Origin: JBDWFY01 sp964291365
GTDB taxonomy: Bacteria; Pseudomonadota; Alphaproteobacteria; Rhizobiales; Stappiaceae
NCBI GenBank assembly: GCA_964291365.2
Contig: OZ219989.1
Span: 3,534,001 to 3,598,000, forward strand
DNA: 64,000 nucleotides
Direction: 5' to 3'
Shown here piece by piece: positions 42,673 through 52,527 of the stretch (its first letter is position 1; each line of letters starts with the position of its first letter). Below the pieces are notes generated by a model, which made no database searches, was not told where the DNA came from, and worked only from the letters and a program-made list of their open reading frames with translations. A program made the translations under genes and the position numbers.

Positions 42673-43947
42673 ATGTTACTCCGTAGTTGGGTTGAAAGTG
42701 CAAATTCTGAGAGCACACATTTCCCTCTCAATAATCTTCCCTATGGTGTTTATTCAAAAAACTCTGGAGCGCGACAATGCGGTGTTGCGATCGGTGAATT
42801 TGTTCTTGATATTACCACTTTAGAAGAACATGGATATACCCCTCCTTTAACCCATCAACTCTTTAACCAAGGGAACTGGAACTCTTTCATGGAAGCCGGG
42901 TCAAATTATTGGGAGGAATTTCGAAACACGTTAAAGCTACTTTTAGCAATTGATGGCAAGTCAAAATTACGCGACGATAAGGAATTGGTAAAAAATATAT
43001 TGATTCCGATAAAGGAGTGTTCACTACATTTACCAATTCAGGTGGCGGAATATACAGATTTTTATGCTGGAAAAAACCACGCGTTTAATGTTGGAAGCAT
43101 GTTTCGTGGGACTGAAAACGCACTACCACCAAATTGGTTGCATATACCGATAGGTTATAATGGTCGTGCATCTACAGTAATAGGCTCTGGAACCGATGTT
43201 GTTCGACCTTGTGGACAAATCAAACCACCTGATGCTAACGAACCATATTTTGGACCAACTAAGCGACTAGATTTTGAATTGGAAATAGGTGCAATTGTGG
43301 GTTCCTCAAGCGAATTAGGACAACCAATATCAGTTGCACAAGCAGATGAAATGATCTTTGGTTATGTAATTTTGAATGATTGGTCAGCACGTGACATTCA
43401 AGCATGGGAATATCAACCTCTTGGTCCTTTCCAAGCCAAAGCATTTGCAACATCAATTAGTCCTTGGATCATCCCAAAACAATCATTAGAACCGTTTCGT
43501 TGTTCTACTCCAAAACGGGAAAAAAAATTACTACCCTATTTAGTTGAACCGTCACCGATGTTGTACAATATTGAATTAGAGGTTTCACTAATTCCAAACG
43601 GTTTAAATGAGTCTATAGTTATTACAAGAACCAACTATAACGAAATGTATTATTCGTCAGCACAACAACTTTGCCATCATGCAAGTTCCGGTTGTGCCAT
43701 GAACGTTGGAGATTTGCTTGGTTCAGGAACAATTTCAGGATCTGTTCAAGGAAGTAGAGGTTCATTATTGGAAATTACTTGGGGCGGAAAAGAACCAATC
43801 ACGTTGAAAAATGGTGAAACTAGAAAATTTCTTGAAGATAATGATATTGTTAGTATGACTGGTTTTGCTAAAGGAGATGGATATCAAATTGGTTTTGGTA
43901 ACTGTGATGGAAAAATTTTACCAGCAATACCAATCAAAGATTCGTAA
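42673..43947 (+). CDS. fahA: Fumarylacetoacetase
   Basis: Hydrolyses fumarylacetoacetate to fumarate and acetoacetate. The 424-residue length equals the bacterial and eukaryotic FAH family. Seen: QVAEYTDFYAGKNHAFNVGS, FGPTKRLDFELEIGAIVG, ILNDWSARDIQAWEYQPLGP and GSGTISGSVQGSRGSLLEI. No maleylacetoacetate isomerase gene follows, so that step is encoded elsewhere or occurs spontaneously/with glutathione. Confidence 0.95.
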   Translation: MLLRSWVESANSESTHFPLNNLPYGVYSKNSGARQCGVAIGEFVLDITTLEEHGYTPPLTHQLFNQGNWNSFMEAGSNYWEEFRNTLKLLLAIDGKSKLRDDKELVKNILIPIKECSLHLPIQVAEYTDFYAGKNHAFNVGSMFRGTENALPPNWLHIPIGYNGRASTVIGSGTDVVRPCGQIKPPDANEPYFGPTKRLDFELEIGAIVGSSSELGQPISVAQADEMIFGYVILNDWSARDIQAWEYQPLGPFQAKAFATSISPWIIPKQSLEPFRCSTPKREKKLLPYLVEPSPMLYNIELEVSLIPNGLNESIVITRTNYNEMYYSSAQQLCHHASSGCAMNVGDLLGSGTISGSVQGSRGSLLEITWGGKEPITLKNGETRKFLEDNDIVSMTGFAKGDGYQIGFGNCDGKILPAIPIKDS

Positions 43948-44034
43948 CAATGGTTGGATTAAATAAAACAACGCGTTAAGTTAGATCTTGATTTAACCCA
44001 CTAATTTTAAACTTGAATAAGAGGAATACTTAAT

Positions 44035-44985
44035 ATGTCTACTTCATTTGCATCTACTGGAGATTTAACTGAAAAGAACATTAGCTTTGTTGAAATTGGA
44101 AAGGGATTGTGGGCTTTCACCGCGGAAGGTGATCCCAATTCAGGTGTTATTATTGGTGATGACAGCGTGATGATTGTAGAAGCACAGGCGACTCCGCGTC
44201 TTGCTACCAAAGTCATAGAAAAAGTTCGAGAAGTAACAGATAAACCAATTTCACATTTGGTTTTGACTCATTACCATGCAGTGCGTGTATTGGGTGCATC
44301 GGCGTATAATGCACCACAAATTATTATGAGTGATATGGCGCGTGCGATGGTTGCCGAACGTGGTCAAGAGGATTGGGATAGTGAATTTCAACGTTTTCCG
44401 CGATTATTTGAAGGTCACGAGTCAATTCCCGGATTAACTTGGCCAACCACCACTTTTTCCGATTCAATGACCATCTATCTTGGCAAACGGAAGGTAATGA
44501 TTAAGCACGTCGGCCGTGCCCATACTGCTGGTGATGCAATAGTTTGGGTACCTGATGAACAAGTTATGTTTTCAGGTGATATCGTTGAGTATAACTCTGC
44601 ATGCTACTGCGGAGATGGTTATTATAATGACTGGGGTACAACATTAGATGCGATCGCGTCTTATCATCCCAGTTCTATCGCACCAGGTCGTGGTGATGCG
44701 CTAGTCGGTTCGGAAATGGTATCAAAGGCAATTGAAAGTACCCGAGACTTTATCAATTCTACCTATTTACCTGTTGATAAAGTAGTTGCTCGCGGTGGTA
44801 CATTAAAAGAAGCGTGGGATGCAGTTCGCGCGGAATGTGATCCAAAATTCAAAGATTATGCAATTTATGAACATTGTTTACCATTTAATGTATCAAGAGC
44901 ATTTGATGAGGCACAAGGGATTGAAACACCAAGGATTTGGACTGCACAACGCGATCTTGACATGTGGGATGCATTACAAAACTAA
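44035..44985 (+). CDS. MBL-fold hydrolase with altered metal motif
   Basis: A 316-residue metallo-beta-lactamase-fold protein. The canonical HxHxDH is replaced by THYHAVRVLGAS, losing Asp and the third His, while the later HVGRAHTAGDAIVW and MFSGDIVEY keep the His and Asp positions. Members with this variant accompany flavin monooxygenases and DUF2783 proteins in homogentisate clusters. It has a gaggaatacttaat site. The reaction is unknown; thioester or lactone hydrolysis is possible. Confidence 0.83.
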   Translation: MSTSFASTGDLTEKNISFVEIGKGLWAFTAEGDPNSGVIIGDDSVMIVEAQATPRLATKVIEKVREVTDKPISHLVLTHYHAVRVLGASAYNAPQIIMSDMARAMVAERGQEDWDSEFQRFPRLFEGHESIPGLTWPTTTFSDSMTIYLGKRKVMIKHVGRAHTAGDAIVWVPDEQVMFSGDIVEYNSACYCGDGYYNDWGTTLDAIASYHPSSIAPGRGDALVGSEMVSKAIESTRDFINSTYLPVDKVVARGGTLKEAWDAVRAECDPKFKDYAIYEHCLPFNVSRAFDEAQGIETPRIWTAQRDLDMWDALQN

Positions 44986-45010
44986 GTAGATTGAAAAATA
45001 GGTTATTACT

Positions 45011-46627
45011 TTGCAGAAGATTTTTGAAACTCCACTATATCCATATTCACGTGTTGCTGATCAAGATGCAAAATCGCCAGCACATCACAAAGTAATTATC
45101 GTTGGTGCTGGACCAATTGGGCTAACTGCGGCAATAGATTTAGCTCAACAAGGTGTTGAGGTCGTAGTTTTAGATGAAAATGATAAAGTTAGTTGGGGTA
45201 GCCGTGCCGTTTGTTATTCAAAACGTACACTAGAAATTTTAGATCGATTGGGATGCGGTGAATCATTTGTTGAAAAAGGAGTTGTTTGGAACTTAGGGAA
45301 AGTATTTTTTCGGGATCGAAAAGTCTATGAATTCAATTTACAACCTGAAAAGGGACATCGCCGACCAGCGTTTATCAATTTACAACAATTCTATTTTGAA
45401 GAAAATTTGGTAAAGCGGATCCGAGAACTTCAATCTCAAGGAAAAATAATTGATTTACGCGGCAAAAATAGGGTTGTTGGGATAGAATCACAAGAAAATC
45501 TCGTAAAAATTCAAGTTGAGACACCTGATGGAAAATATGAACTTGAATGTGATTGGCTGATTTCTTGTGATGGAGCAACATCACCAATTCGAAAAATGCT
45601 TGATCTTGAATTCACCGGTCAGGTATTTGAGGACAATTTTTTAATCGCTGATGTCATTATGGAAGCTGAATTTCCAACTGAACGGTGGTTTTGGTTTGAT
45701 CCTGAGTTTAATCAAGGGAAATCCGCGTTATTGCACAAACAACCTGATAATGTGTGGCGAATTGATCTACAGTTAGGGTGGGACATAAACAAAACAGAAG
45801 AAGAAAAACCTGAAAATGTAATTCCACGTATTAAAGCAATGTTGGGTGAAGAGGTAAAATTTGAGCTTGAGTGGGTATCAATTTACACATTCCAATGTCG
45901 ACGGATGGAAAAATTTCGATATTCTCGAGTGATTTTCGCAGGAGATTCTGCTCATCAAGTTTCTCCGTTTGGTGCAAGAGGAGCTAATTCAGGAGTTCAA
46001 GATGTAGATAATTTATGTTGGAAACTCAAACTCATTTTAAATGGTCATGCTCCAGAATCACTGTTAGATAGCTATGAGTTTGAAAGAACAATTGCAACCG
46101 ACGAAAATATTCTTAATTCAACACGCTCAACCGACTTTATCACACCAAAATCTGAAACAAGTCAGAATTTTCAACATGCCGCTCTTGAATTGTCTGAGCA
46201 CTATGAGTTCGCCAGACCGTTAGTGAATTCAGGCCGACTTTCCGTGCCAAGTGTTTACGACGATTCAATACTAAACGGTCCAGATAATATGAATTTACCT
46301 ATACGCACGCGTGTTGGATCACCCTGTCCTGATGTGAAATTGAACGATGGCTTTTTGCTTGATTTACTTGGGAACAAATTTGTTTTACTTACGATCAATG
46401 CCGAAGCACCAAATGAATTAACTGAAGGAGATATTTCAGCTTATCGGATTGCACTAGATGATAACGATGATTCAGAAGGATTGTTGCGTGAACGGTATTT
46501 AGGAAATCAAGAACGTGCAATATACTTAATACGGCCAGATCAACACATCTGTGCACGGTGGGAAATTTTTGATGAAAGCTCGGTAAAAAATACATTGCTT
46601 CATGCAGTTGGAAGGGAGGAGTCATGA
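45011..46627 (+). CDS. FAD-dependent aromatic hydroxylase (MhpA/PheA type)
   Basis: A class A flavoprotein monooxygenase of 538 residues: dinucleotide motif IIVGAGPIGLTAAID near 29-43, CDGATSPIRK, and GDSAHQVSPFGARGANSG, followed by a thioredoxin-like C-terminal domain. The start is TTG. With hmgA and FAH upstream, a role in making homogentisate, for example from 3-hydroxyphenylacetate, is a reasonable inference; the substrate cannot be read from sequence. Confidence 0.85.
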   Translation: MQKIFETPLYPYSRVADQDAKSPAHHKVIIVGAGPIGLTAAIDLAQQGVEVVVLDENDKVSWGSRAVCYSKRTLEILDRLGCGESFVEKGVVWNLGKVFFRDRKVYEFNLQPEKGHRRPAFINLQQFYFEENLVKRIRELQSQGKIIDLRGKNRVVGIESQENLVKIQVETPDGKYELECDWLISCDGATSPIRKMLDLEFTGQVFEDNFLIADVIMEAEFPTERWFWFDPEFNQGKSALLHKQPDNVWRIDLQLGWDINKTEEEKPENVIPRIKAMLGEEVKFELEWVSIYTFQCRRMEKFRYSRVIFAGDSAHQVSPFGARGANSGVQDVDNLCWKLKLILNGHAPESLLDSYEFERTIATDENILNSTRSTDFITPKSETSQNFQHAALELSEHYEFARPLVNSGRLSVPSVYDDSILNGPDNMNLPIRTRVGSPCPDVKLNDGFLLDLLGNKFVLLTINAEAPNELTEGDISAYRIALDDNDDSEGLLRERYLGNQERAIYLIRPDQHICARWEIFDESSVKNTLLHAVGREES

Positions 46628-46830
46628 CTCAATTGAAACACTCACCAAATTTTGAAAATGGTGATGACTTTTACGCTGAATTAATTGCAGCTCATAATGG
46701 ATTGAGCAAAGAGGAAAGCGATCTATTGAATGCAAAATTAATTCTAATTTTGAGTAATCATATCGGAGATATTGATGTGATTCGTCAAGCCCTGGACATG
46801 GCAAGACAAAAATCTAAAATTCAGGAATAG
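46624..46830 (+). CDS. DUF2783 small protein
   Basis: A 68-residue protein with the family pattern FENGDDFYAELIAAHNGLSK, LNAKLILILSNHIGDIDVIR. It starts inside the monooxygenase stop (ATGA) with gggaggagtc upstream, so it is translationally coupled. DUF2783 genes typically follow such flavin monooxygenases; the function is unknown, perhaps an accessory subunit. Confidence 0.85.
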   Translation: MTQLKHSPNFENGDDFYAELIAAHNGLSKEESDLLNAKLILILSNHIGDIDVIRQALDMARQKSKIQE

Positions 46831-46948
46831 TAAATAAACTACGTTTGTTGGATAAAAAGTGTTCCAATGAAATATAATGTAACTACCAAAAAACTAACCA
46901 ACATTTAATTTACTACTTAAATTTAAACTGCGACATTTGAGGTAACTT

Positions 46949-49093
46949 ATGCAAGTTGAATACGAAAATTATGGTGATATTTCTGTAATCTCAATCAATA
47001 ACCCTCCAGTAAATGCTTTGGGTCATGAGGTTCGTAGTGGTATTTGCACTGCAGTACAACGTTTCAATTCCAACTCGGATGCCAAAATTGCATTAATTTA
47101 TGGCATAGGGAGAACTTTTTCCGCTGGTGCAGATATCCGTGAATTTGGAAAACCGATCACTGAACCGAGTTTAAACTCTGTTATTGATACTGTAGAGGGT
47201 AGCAAAAAACCGATTATAGCATTATTACATGGTTCGGTTCTTGGTGGTGGATTTGAACTTGCGCTAGGTTGTCATTTTCGTATTGGATGTGATGTAATGC
47301 GGTTAGGATTACCGGAGGTTAATTTAGGATTAATTCCGGGAGCAGGTGGAACCCAACGATTACCACGTATAATTGGATTTGAAAATGCGTTAGAAGTTGT
47401 CGCATTAGGGAAGGAAATTGGCTCAAAACAAGCCTTGAAAGATGGTTTGATTTCAACATCAATTGATTCGAAAGGCAAATTCAAAGATTTATCAGCTAAT
47501 GAAGCAAGAGAACAATATTTAGAAGTCGGAAAGAAATTTGCCCAAGAATTAATCAATAAAAATCAAGATTTTCAGCGCGTGTCTGAACTTTCAGTCAAAA
47601 TTAAAGATGAAGAACATCTAGTCTCAAAACGATTGGAATTTGAGAACAAGGTAAAACGTCAACGTCCTGGTGAAATAGCACCTCTTGTTGGAATTAAGGC
47701 CGTAGAAGTAGCCGTAAATTATCCATTTAGTGAAGGACGCAAAAAGGAGCGTGAATTATTTACTCAACTTATGGAGAGTGAACAACGTAAAGCTATGATT
47801 CATGCATTTTTCGCTGAACGGCAGGTTCTGAAAATCCCAGAATTTAAAAATGGAAAACCAGATTCAATAGGAAAGATTGGGATAGTAGGAGCAGGTACCA
47901 TGGGATCTGGAATCACAGTTGCATGCTTGTTGTCTGGATTAACAGTTGCATTGATTGAACGCGATGAGGAAAGCTTACAAACCGCGATCAACAGAATCAC
48001 AACAATTTTAAATGAAAGCGTTAAGCGTCAAAAAATAGCTGAAGAGATGAAAGACAGAATTTTAAGCGAAAAACTTACTAGTTCAGTAAATTTTGAATCA
48101 TTAGTAGATGTTGAAATGGTTATTGAAGCTAGCTACGAAGATATGGCAGTTAAACAAGAAATTTTTTCGAAACTTGATCAGGTTTGTATGAAAAGTTGTA
48201 TTCTCGCAACCAACACTTCATATCTAGATATTAACAAAATTGCGCACACGACTAATAGACCGGAAAAAGTCATTGGTCTCCATTTCTTCTCACCGGCACA
48301 TGTAATGAAATTACTTGAAATTATAGTCGGTGAGAAAACTAATCCAAATGTCGTAGCAACAGGATTTAATTTTGCAAAGAGATTAAATAAGATTGGGGTA
48401 AGGTCTGGTGTTTGCGAAGGTTTCATTGGAAATCGAATCTTAACAACTTATCGAAAGTGCACCGATTACCTAGTACTTGATGGTGCAAATCCGTATGAAA
48501 TTGACGATGCACTTGAGGAATTTGGATTTCGAATGGGACCATATCGTGTGGCTGATTTAGCAGGGCTTGATATTGGTTGGGCAAATCGAAAAAGAATCTC
48601 ACCTAACCGAAGTCCAAAAGAAAGATATGCAAATTTTCCAGATCAAATTTGCGAACGTAGCTGGTTTGGACGAAAATCGGGAAAGGGATATTACGTTTAT
48701 AATGAAAATTTTCCGAATGGAAAACCTAACGAAGAAGTGGACTCAATTATTGCGAATGAACGAGCAGAATTAGGAATTGTCGCCCGCCAATTTAGTAACA
48801 GTGAGATAATTGATCGTTGTTTAGCTTCAATGATAAATGAGAGTGCCAAAATTTTAGCTGAAGGAATAGCACTGCGCCCATTAGATATCGACGTAGTACT
48901 AATCAATGGGTATGGTTTTCCTCGATGGCGGGGTGGCCCGTTATTTTATGCCGACATGATTGGTTTAGAAAATATCATATCAAAAATCAAAAATTACACG
49001 AAAGAAGACTCATACTTTTGGCAACTTGCACCGCAAATAGAGAAATTAATAAAGGAAAGTCAAAATTTTAGTTCGTTAAATATATCTGTGTAA
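46949..49093 (+). CDS. Fused enoyl-CoA hydratase / 3-hydroxyacyl-CoA dehydrogenase
   Basis: A 714-residue FadJ/FadB-like protein. The N-terminal crotonase domain shows GRTFSAGADIREF and LPEVNLGLIPGAGGTQRLPR with the catalytic Glu. The dehydrogenase half shows IGIVGAGTMGSGI (NAD), ATNTSYLDI, and GLHFFSPAHVMKLLEI with the catalytic His, then two C-terminal helical domains. Because paaF and paaH are absent from the window, this enzyme could hydrate 2,3-dehydroadipyl-CoA and oxidise 3-hydroxyadipyl-CoA. Ribosome-binding site gaggtaactt. Confidence 0.9.
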   Translation: MQVEYENYGDISVISINNPPVNALGHEVRSGICTAVQRFNSNSDAKIALIYGIGRTFSAGADIREFGKPITEPSLNSVIDTVEGSKKPIIALLHGSVLGGGFELALGCHFRIGCDVMRLGLPEVNLGLIPGAGGTQRLPRIIGFENALEVVALGKEIGSKQALKDGLISTSIDSKGKFKDLSANEAREQYLEVGKKFAQELINKNQDFQRVSELSVKIKDEEHLVSKRLEFENKVKRQRPGEIAPLVGIKAVEVAVNYPFSEGRKKERELFTQLMESEQRKAMIHAFFAERQVLKIPEFKNGKPDSIGKIGIVGAGTMGSGITVACLLSGLTVALIERDEESLQTAINRITTILNESVKRQKIAEEMKDRILSEKLTSSVNFESLVDVEMVIEASYEDMAVKQEIFSKLDQVCMKSCILATNTSYLDINKIAHTTNRPEKVIGLHFFSPAHVMKLLEIIVGEKTNPNVVATGFNFAKRLNKIGVRSGVCEGFIGNRILTTYRKCTDYLVLDGANPYEIDDALEEFGFRMGPYRVADLAGLDIGWANRKRISPNRSPKERYANFPDQICERSWFGRKSGKGYYVYNENFPNGKPNEEVDSIIANERAELGIVARQFSNSEIIDRCLASMINESAKILAEGIALRPLDIDVVLINGYGFPRWRGGPLFYADMIGLENIISKIKNYTKEDSYFWQLAPQIEKLIKESQNFSSLNISV

Positions 49094-49617
49094 TTTATTT
49101 AGGATTTTTTAAAAGGATTCAAACAACTTATAATTGGGTAAAAAACTTAATTGATTTTTCTTAAAACATTCTAATATGAATTCCAAAATTATCTGGAAAA
49201 ATTTCTGAGGTTATTTATTCCCCAATAAACCGAAGTATTTTAGTAACTAAATTTCATGTAAATCAGAGTAAACTTAAAATTTTAGGTATTTTAGCACTAT
49301 AGTATTTCTTTTATTCACTAATAATACTACTGAAAACTTTTTGAGTACACAGGTTGTGACGTTTTTGAATGATAACTTAATCTTTGTCGCAGTTCCGCAT
49401 AGTAATATAATTGACAAACTCAATTCGTGGAAATTTTGATCCTTCCCGTTATATTCGAGTAATTACAACTCACTTGATTTTAGTAAATTGTACAGTTGAA
49501 CAATTCAATCAAAAATAAAAAAATTTGATAAATTATTTTTAATATCATAATATTTAGTTATATACTTCAAATATTGATACCAACGGTATTATGAAGAATT
49601 ATTTTTTTGAAGTTATG

Positions 49618-49753
49618 TCCCCCGACAGTTATTTTTTTGGGGGAGCGACAATTAGCTAAACCTTCAGCTAGTGTTCATTAATTATAATAGTACATCTAGA
49701 ACGAGATTACAAGTTTGGCACCGTACTTTTTTTAGCGGGGGAGTTGGACCCCG
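49618..49753. other. G/C-tract hairpins in an AT-rich gap
   Basis: Two hairpins: TCCCCC/GGGGGA (49618-49623 with 49639-49644, loop with a T7 run) and CGGGG/CCCCG (49736-49740 with 49749-49753). A TATAAT hexamer lies at 49683-49688. They precede the long hairpin at 49772. The rest of 49094-49617 holds nothing I can name. Confidence 0.5.
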
Positions 49754-49771
49754 AAGATTTAGTCTGAAGCA

Positions 49772-49832
49772 TGGTGTGGATAATAAGCCCCGCCGCCAAC
49801 CCACAAGGCTAGGCGGGGCGATATTCACACCA
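49772..49832. ncRNA. Long GC-rich stem-loop, possible structured RNA
   Basis: An 11-bp outer stem (49772-49782 with 49822-49832, one G-U pair) encloses an 8-bp GC stem GCCCCGCC/GGCGGGGC (49787-49794 with 49812-49819) and a further 3-bp stem. A hairpin AGCTA/TAGCT follows at 49850-49863. It lies between convergent genes (46949-49093 and the M20 deacylase), so it could be a bidirectional terminator, but no clean T-run follows. An RNA function is inference. Confidence 0.45.
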
Positions 49833-49915
49833 CCATATTGATTAATTTTAGCTAGAGCTAGCTGTAGTGGGAAACCGGCCGCGCGAAATTTTTAGGAAGA
49901 AAGAAAACGAGTTGC

Positions 49916-51058
49916 TCAACAAAGTGATTCAACCACTCGTGCTAACATCGCGTCACACTGTGCTAACTGACTCACTAAGATATATTCATCTCGTTGATGA
50001 CCTTGTCCTGCCATTGATCCTGGTCCACATACCACGGTCGGAATTCCCAACGCACTAAAATACCCTGCCTCCGTACCAAACGCAACTTTTATCGTCTCAG
50101 TACTGTTTGCGAACTGCATCATTTCATTGATTAGTCTTACGTGTTTCGTTGCTTCAAATCCAGGATAAGCATTGATTGCTTCTATTATAATGTGTGCTTG
50201 ATTATTCTTGGATTGATATTTTTCATTAATTCGTTGGATAATTTCAGCGACATGTTGATGAAATTGTTCAATAGAATCACCGGCAAGATATCGATATTCA
50301 AACATGATTTCTGCATAATCTGGTACCATGTTAAGAGCTGTTCCACCATGCAAACGACCAACATGGACAGTACTATAAGGTATATCGTACTCAGAGTCAG
50401 TTAATCCTGATTCCGTATACCAAATTTGCAAATCTTGCAGTTCTTTAACAAAGTCTGTAGCAAGATGTAACGCATTGACAAATTGAGGAGCCAAAGCAGA
50501 ATGCCCGTTTGTACCATAGACTTTTGCTCGCAAGGCAACTTTTCCTTTATGACCATTCGCAATTTTCATTTCGGTTGGTTCTCCCACGATACATGCGCGC
50601 GGTTTACCAATAGCATTTTCTAATTGATCTATCATCTGTTTTATTCCCAAACAACCAACCTCCTCGTCATATGAAATAGAAAGATTGAGAGCTTCACGCA
50701 ACGGTAATTTGGATGCCTTCTTAGCTGCCAATAGTGATGCCGCCAAAAATCCTTTCATATCAGTTGTGCCACGACCATAGAGACGATCATTGTCCCTTTT
50801 CAACTTAAATGGGTCCATAGACCATTGTTGTCCCTCAACTGGAACGACATCTGTATGAGCAGATAAAAGAATTCCAGAATTCGCTGGACCAATAGTTGCA
50901 AAAAGACCAGATTTTTTACCACATTCACTATCAACTCGCGTTACACGAAATTGACACTCTTTGAGAAATGATTCAATATAATCAATCATCTGGTGATTAG
51001 ATTGATCACTTACAGTATTGAACCCAACTAGTTTTTCAAGAATCTCAATTGTTTCCAT
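49916..51058 (-). CDS. argE: M20 family deacetylase (ArgE-like)
   Basis: A 380-residue zinc-dependent amidohydrolase like acetylornithine deacetylase. Metal and catalytic motifs are SAHTDVVPVEG, LYGRGTTDMKGFLA, SYDEEVGCLG and GEPTEMKIANGHKG; a dimerisation domain follows, and FGTEAGYF with GPGSMAGQGHQRDEY ends it. No arginine genes are nearby; the location downstream of an HpaB-RidA-DUF1028 unit suggests it deacylates an N-acyl amino acid or amine in that pathway. Confidence 0.87.
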   Translation of the reverse strand: METIEILEKLVGFNTVSDQSNHQMIDYIESFLKECQFRVTRVDSECGKKSGLFATIGPANSGILLSAHTDVVPVEGQQWSMDPFKLKRDNDRLYGRGTTDMKGFLAASLLAAKKASKLPLREALNLSISYDEEVGCLGIKQMIDQLENAIGKPRACIVGEPTEMKIANGHKGKVALRAKVYGTNGHSALAPQFVNALHLATDFVKELQDLQIWYTESGLTDSEYDIPYSTVHVGRLHGGTALNMVPDYAEIMFEYRYLAGDSIEQFHQHVAEIIQRINEKYQSKNNQAHIIIEAINAYPGFEATKHVRLINEMMQFANSTETIKVAFGTEAGYFSALGIPTVVCGPGSMAGQGHQRDEYILVSQLAQCDAMLARVVESLC

Positions 51059-51365
51059 GATCCCCTACTCTAATTTAAATGTGGGTACTAATTGATTGTT
51101 TTAATTCAACAATGTCAACATACAGTGAAAAGCGAAAGTTTCCGAAAATTATTCTGACTTGAACTACAGCTAACATTTCGTGGATTAATCAATCACTGAG
51201 AAAAATATTAAAGTTAATAGTTTCAAAACCACTTATTGTCAATTTTCGCAATTCAGTATTTCATAGGATTTTACTAAAAATTCATGAAATTCATCAAATC
51301 AGTTACGTAGAATGAAAAGAATTTATCGCAATCCAATTAATATGTAATTGGAAAAGTATTACCGT

Positions 51366-52040
51366 TTACTCATCACCTGGAACTTGGTATGATGGTGCTA
51401 ATCTCGGATCAGAAGCACGTAGAACATAATCTTCTAGTTGCGGTTTATAGATGTCCCATATTTTTTTCAGCTCCTCGATTGGGCAGGAATCTGACCAATC
51501 GCATCGAAGGTCAGCAACCGGAAATTCAACCTTATCAACCAGTAACAAACCTGCTGAATGAACGGGTCCTGCTTCTCCTCCAGCCTGCAAGCCTGCTTCC
51601 AAAGATTCAATTAAGCGATCTCCCAAATGACCACTTGTTGCTTTGAATTGTTCAACCATAGCTTGGGGAATTTGATCATTCGCTAACAAATTTCCACCTG
51701 AAGCACAATTCTCAGCTTCAGCAAATGCCCAAATTCCTAGTGTTTTTTCACCTGAATGAATCGCAGTTGCACCAGTATTATCTATCAATAACACTTGTCG
51801 ATACTCAATAAATTGATTGCTATCCTGGATTTCCGCTAAGGCAGACTTTGCTCCCCGCCCTTGTTCCAATAACTTTAAAGATTTCGGGCCAATTGATGGA
51901 TCGGTTATATTCTGTGTAGCAACAGCTCCAACCCCAGATTGGGCAAAAGAACATCTTGCCGCAACTGCTGGTGATGAAGATGAAATCACCACACCAAACA
52001 TTCCAGTTTCAGCACACTTTGCAACCAGAGAAAAGGTCAT
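51366..52040 (-). CDS. DUF1028 (Ntn-hydrolase-like) protein
   Basis: A 224-residue protein with the DUF1028 pattern: MTFSLVAKCAETGMFGVVIS, GVGAVATQNITDPSIGPKSL, CASGGNLLA and GGEAGPVHSAGLLLVDK. The family is thought to have an Ntn-hydrolase fold but no defined activity. The start lies four bases after the ridA stop with cggagtaaattt, so both are co-translated. Confidence 0.88.
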   Translation of the reverse strand: MTFSLVAKCAETGMFGVVISSSSPAVAARCSFAQSGVGAVATQNITDPSIGPKSLKLLEQGRGAKSALAEIQDSNQFIEYRQVLLIDNTGATAIHSGEKTLGIWAFAEAENCASGGNLLANDQIPQAMVEQFKATSGHLGDRLIESLEAGLQAGGEAGPVHSAGLLLVDKVEFPVADLRCDWSDSCPIEELKKIWDIYKPQLEDYVLRASDPRLAPSYQVPGDE

Positions 52041-52044
52041 AAAT

Positions 52045-52527
52045 TTACTCCGGGATTACCGCGGTTGCGTCAATTTCCACTAACCATTCAGGTCTAGCTA
52101 ATGCATGAACGACTAATCCAGTAGAGACTGGATAGACTCCCCTTATATATTCACCGATCGTTCGATAGACTGCTTCACGATGACGAACATCAGTGATATA
52201 AACCACAATTTTAACTAAATGCTCCATTTGGCCACCAGCCTCTTCAATAAGTAGACGAATATTTTGCATAACTTTATGAGTTTGCTCCACAGGATCATGA
52301 CTAGAGATATTCTTAAAGTCATCAAGATTCTGTGGACATTGTCCTCGTAACCAAATGGTTCGACCACCAGCTGTTACCACCGCTTGACAAAGATCATTAT
52401 CCAAATTCTGTTCTGGATAAGTGTCTTTCGTATTAAATTTACGAATTCGTTGATGTGCTATTTTTGTTTCTCCAATTATATTGATTTGTGTTACTAAGGA
52501 ATTCAGCAAAACTATTTTGCAAACCAT
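52045..52527 (-). CDS. RidA/YjgF-family protein
   Basis: RidA-type enamine/imine deaminase. Family features: FNTKDTYPEQNLDNDLCQAV, RTIWLRGQCPQNL, LIEEAGGQMEHLVKIVVYIT, and the end ALARPEWLVEIDATAVIPE with the conserved Arg. The first ATG (52527) overlaps hpaB and lacks a binding site. The family start is expected at IAHQRIRKFN, where the codon is ATA (52461), eight bases after GGAG; true initiation may be there. In such clusters RidA can deaminate aminomuconate-like or imine intermediates. Confidence 0.85.
   Translation of the reverse strand: MVCKIVLLNSLVTQINIIGETKIAHQRIRKFNTKDTYPEQNLDNDLCQAVVTAGGRTIWLRGQCPQNLDDFKNISSHDPVEQTHKVMQNIRLLIEEAGGQMEHLVKIVVYITDVRHREAVYRTIGEYIRGVYPVSTGLVVHALARPEWLVEIDATAVIPE

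Noticed and set aside
49916..51058. Arginine biosynthesis locus
   Set aside because: No other arg genes nearby; the M20 enzyme sits with catabolic genes and may act on another N-acyl substrate.
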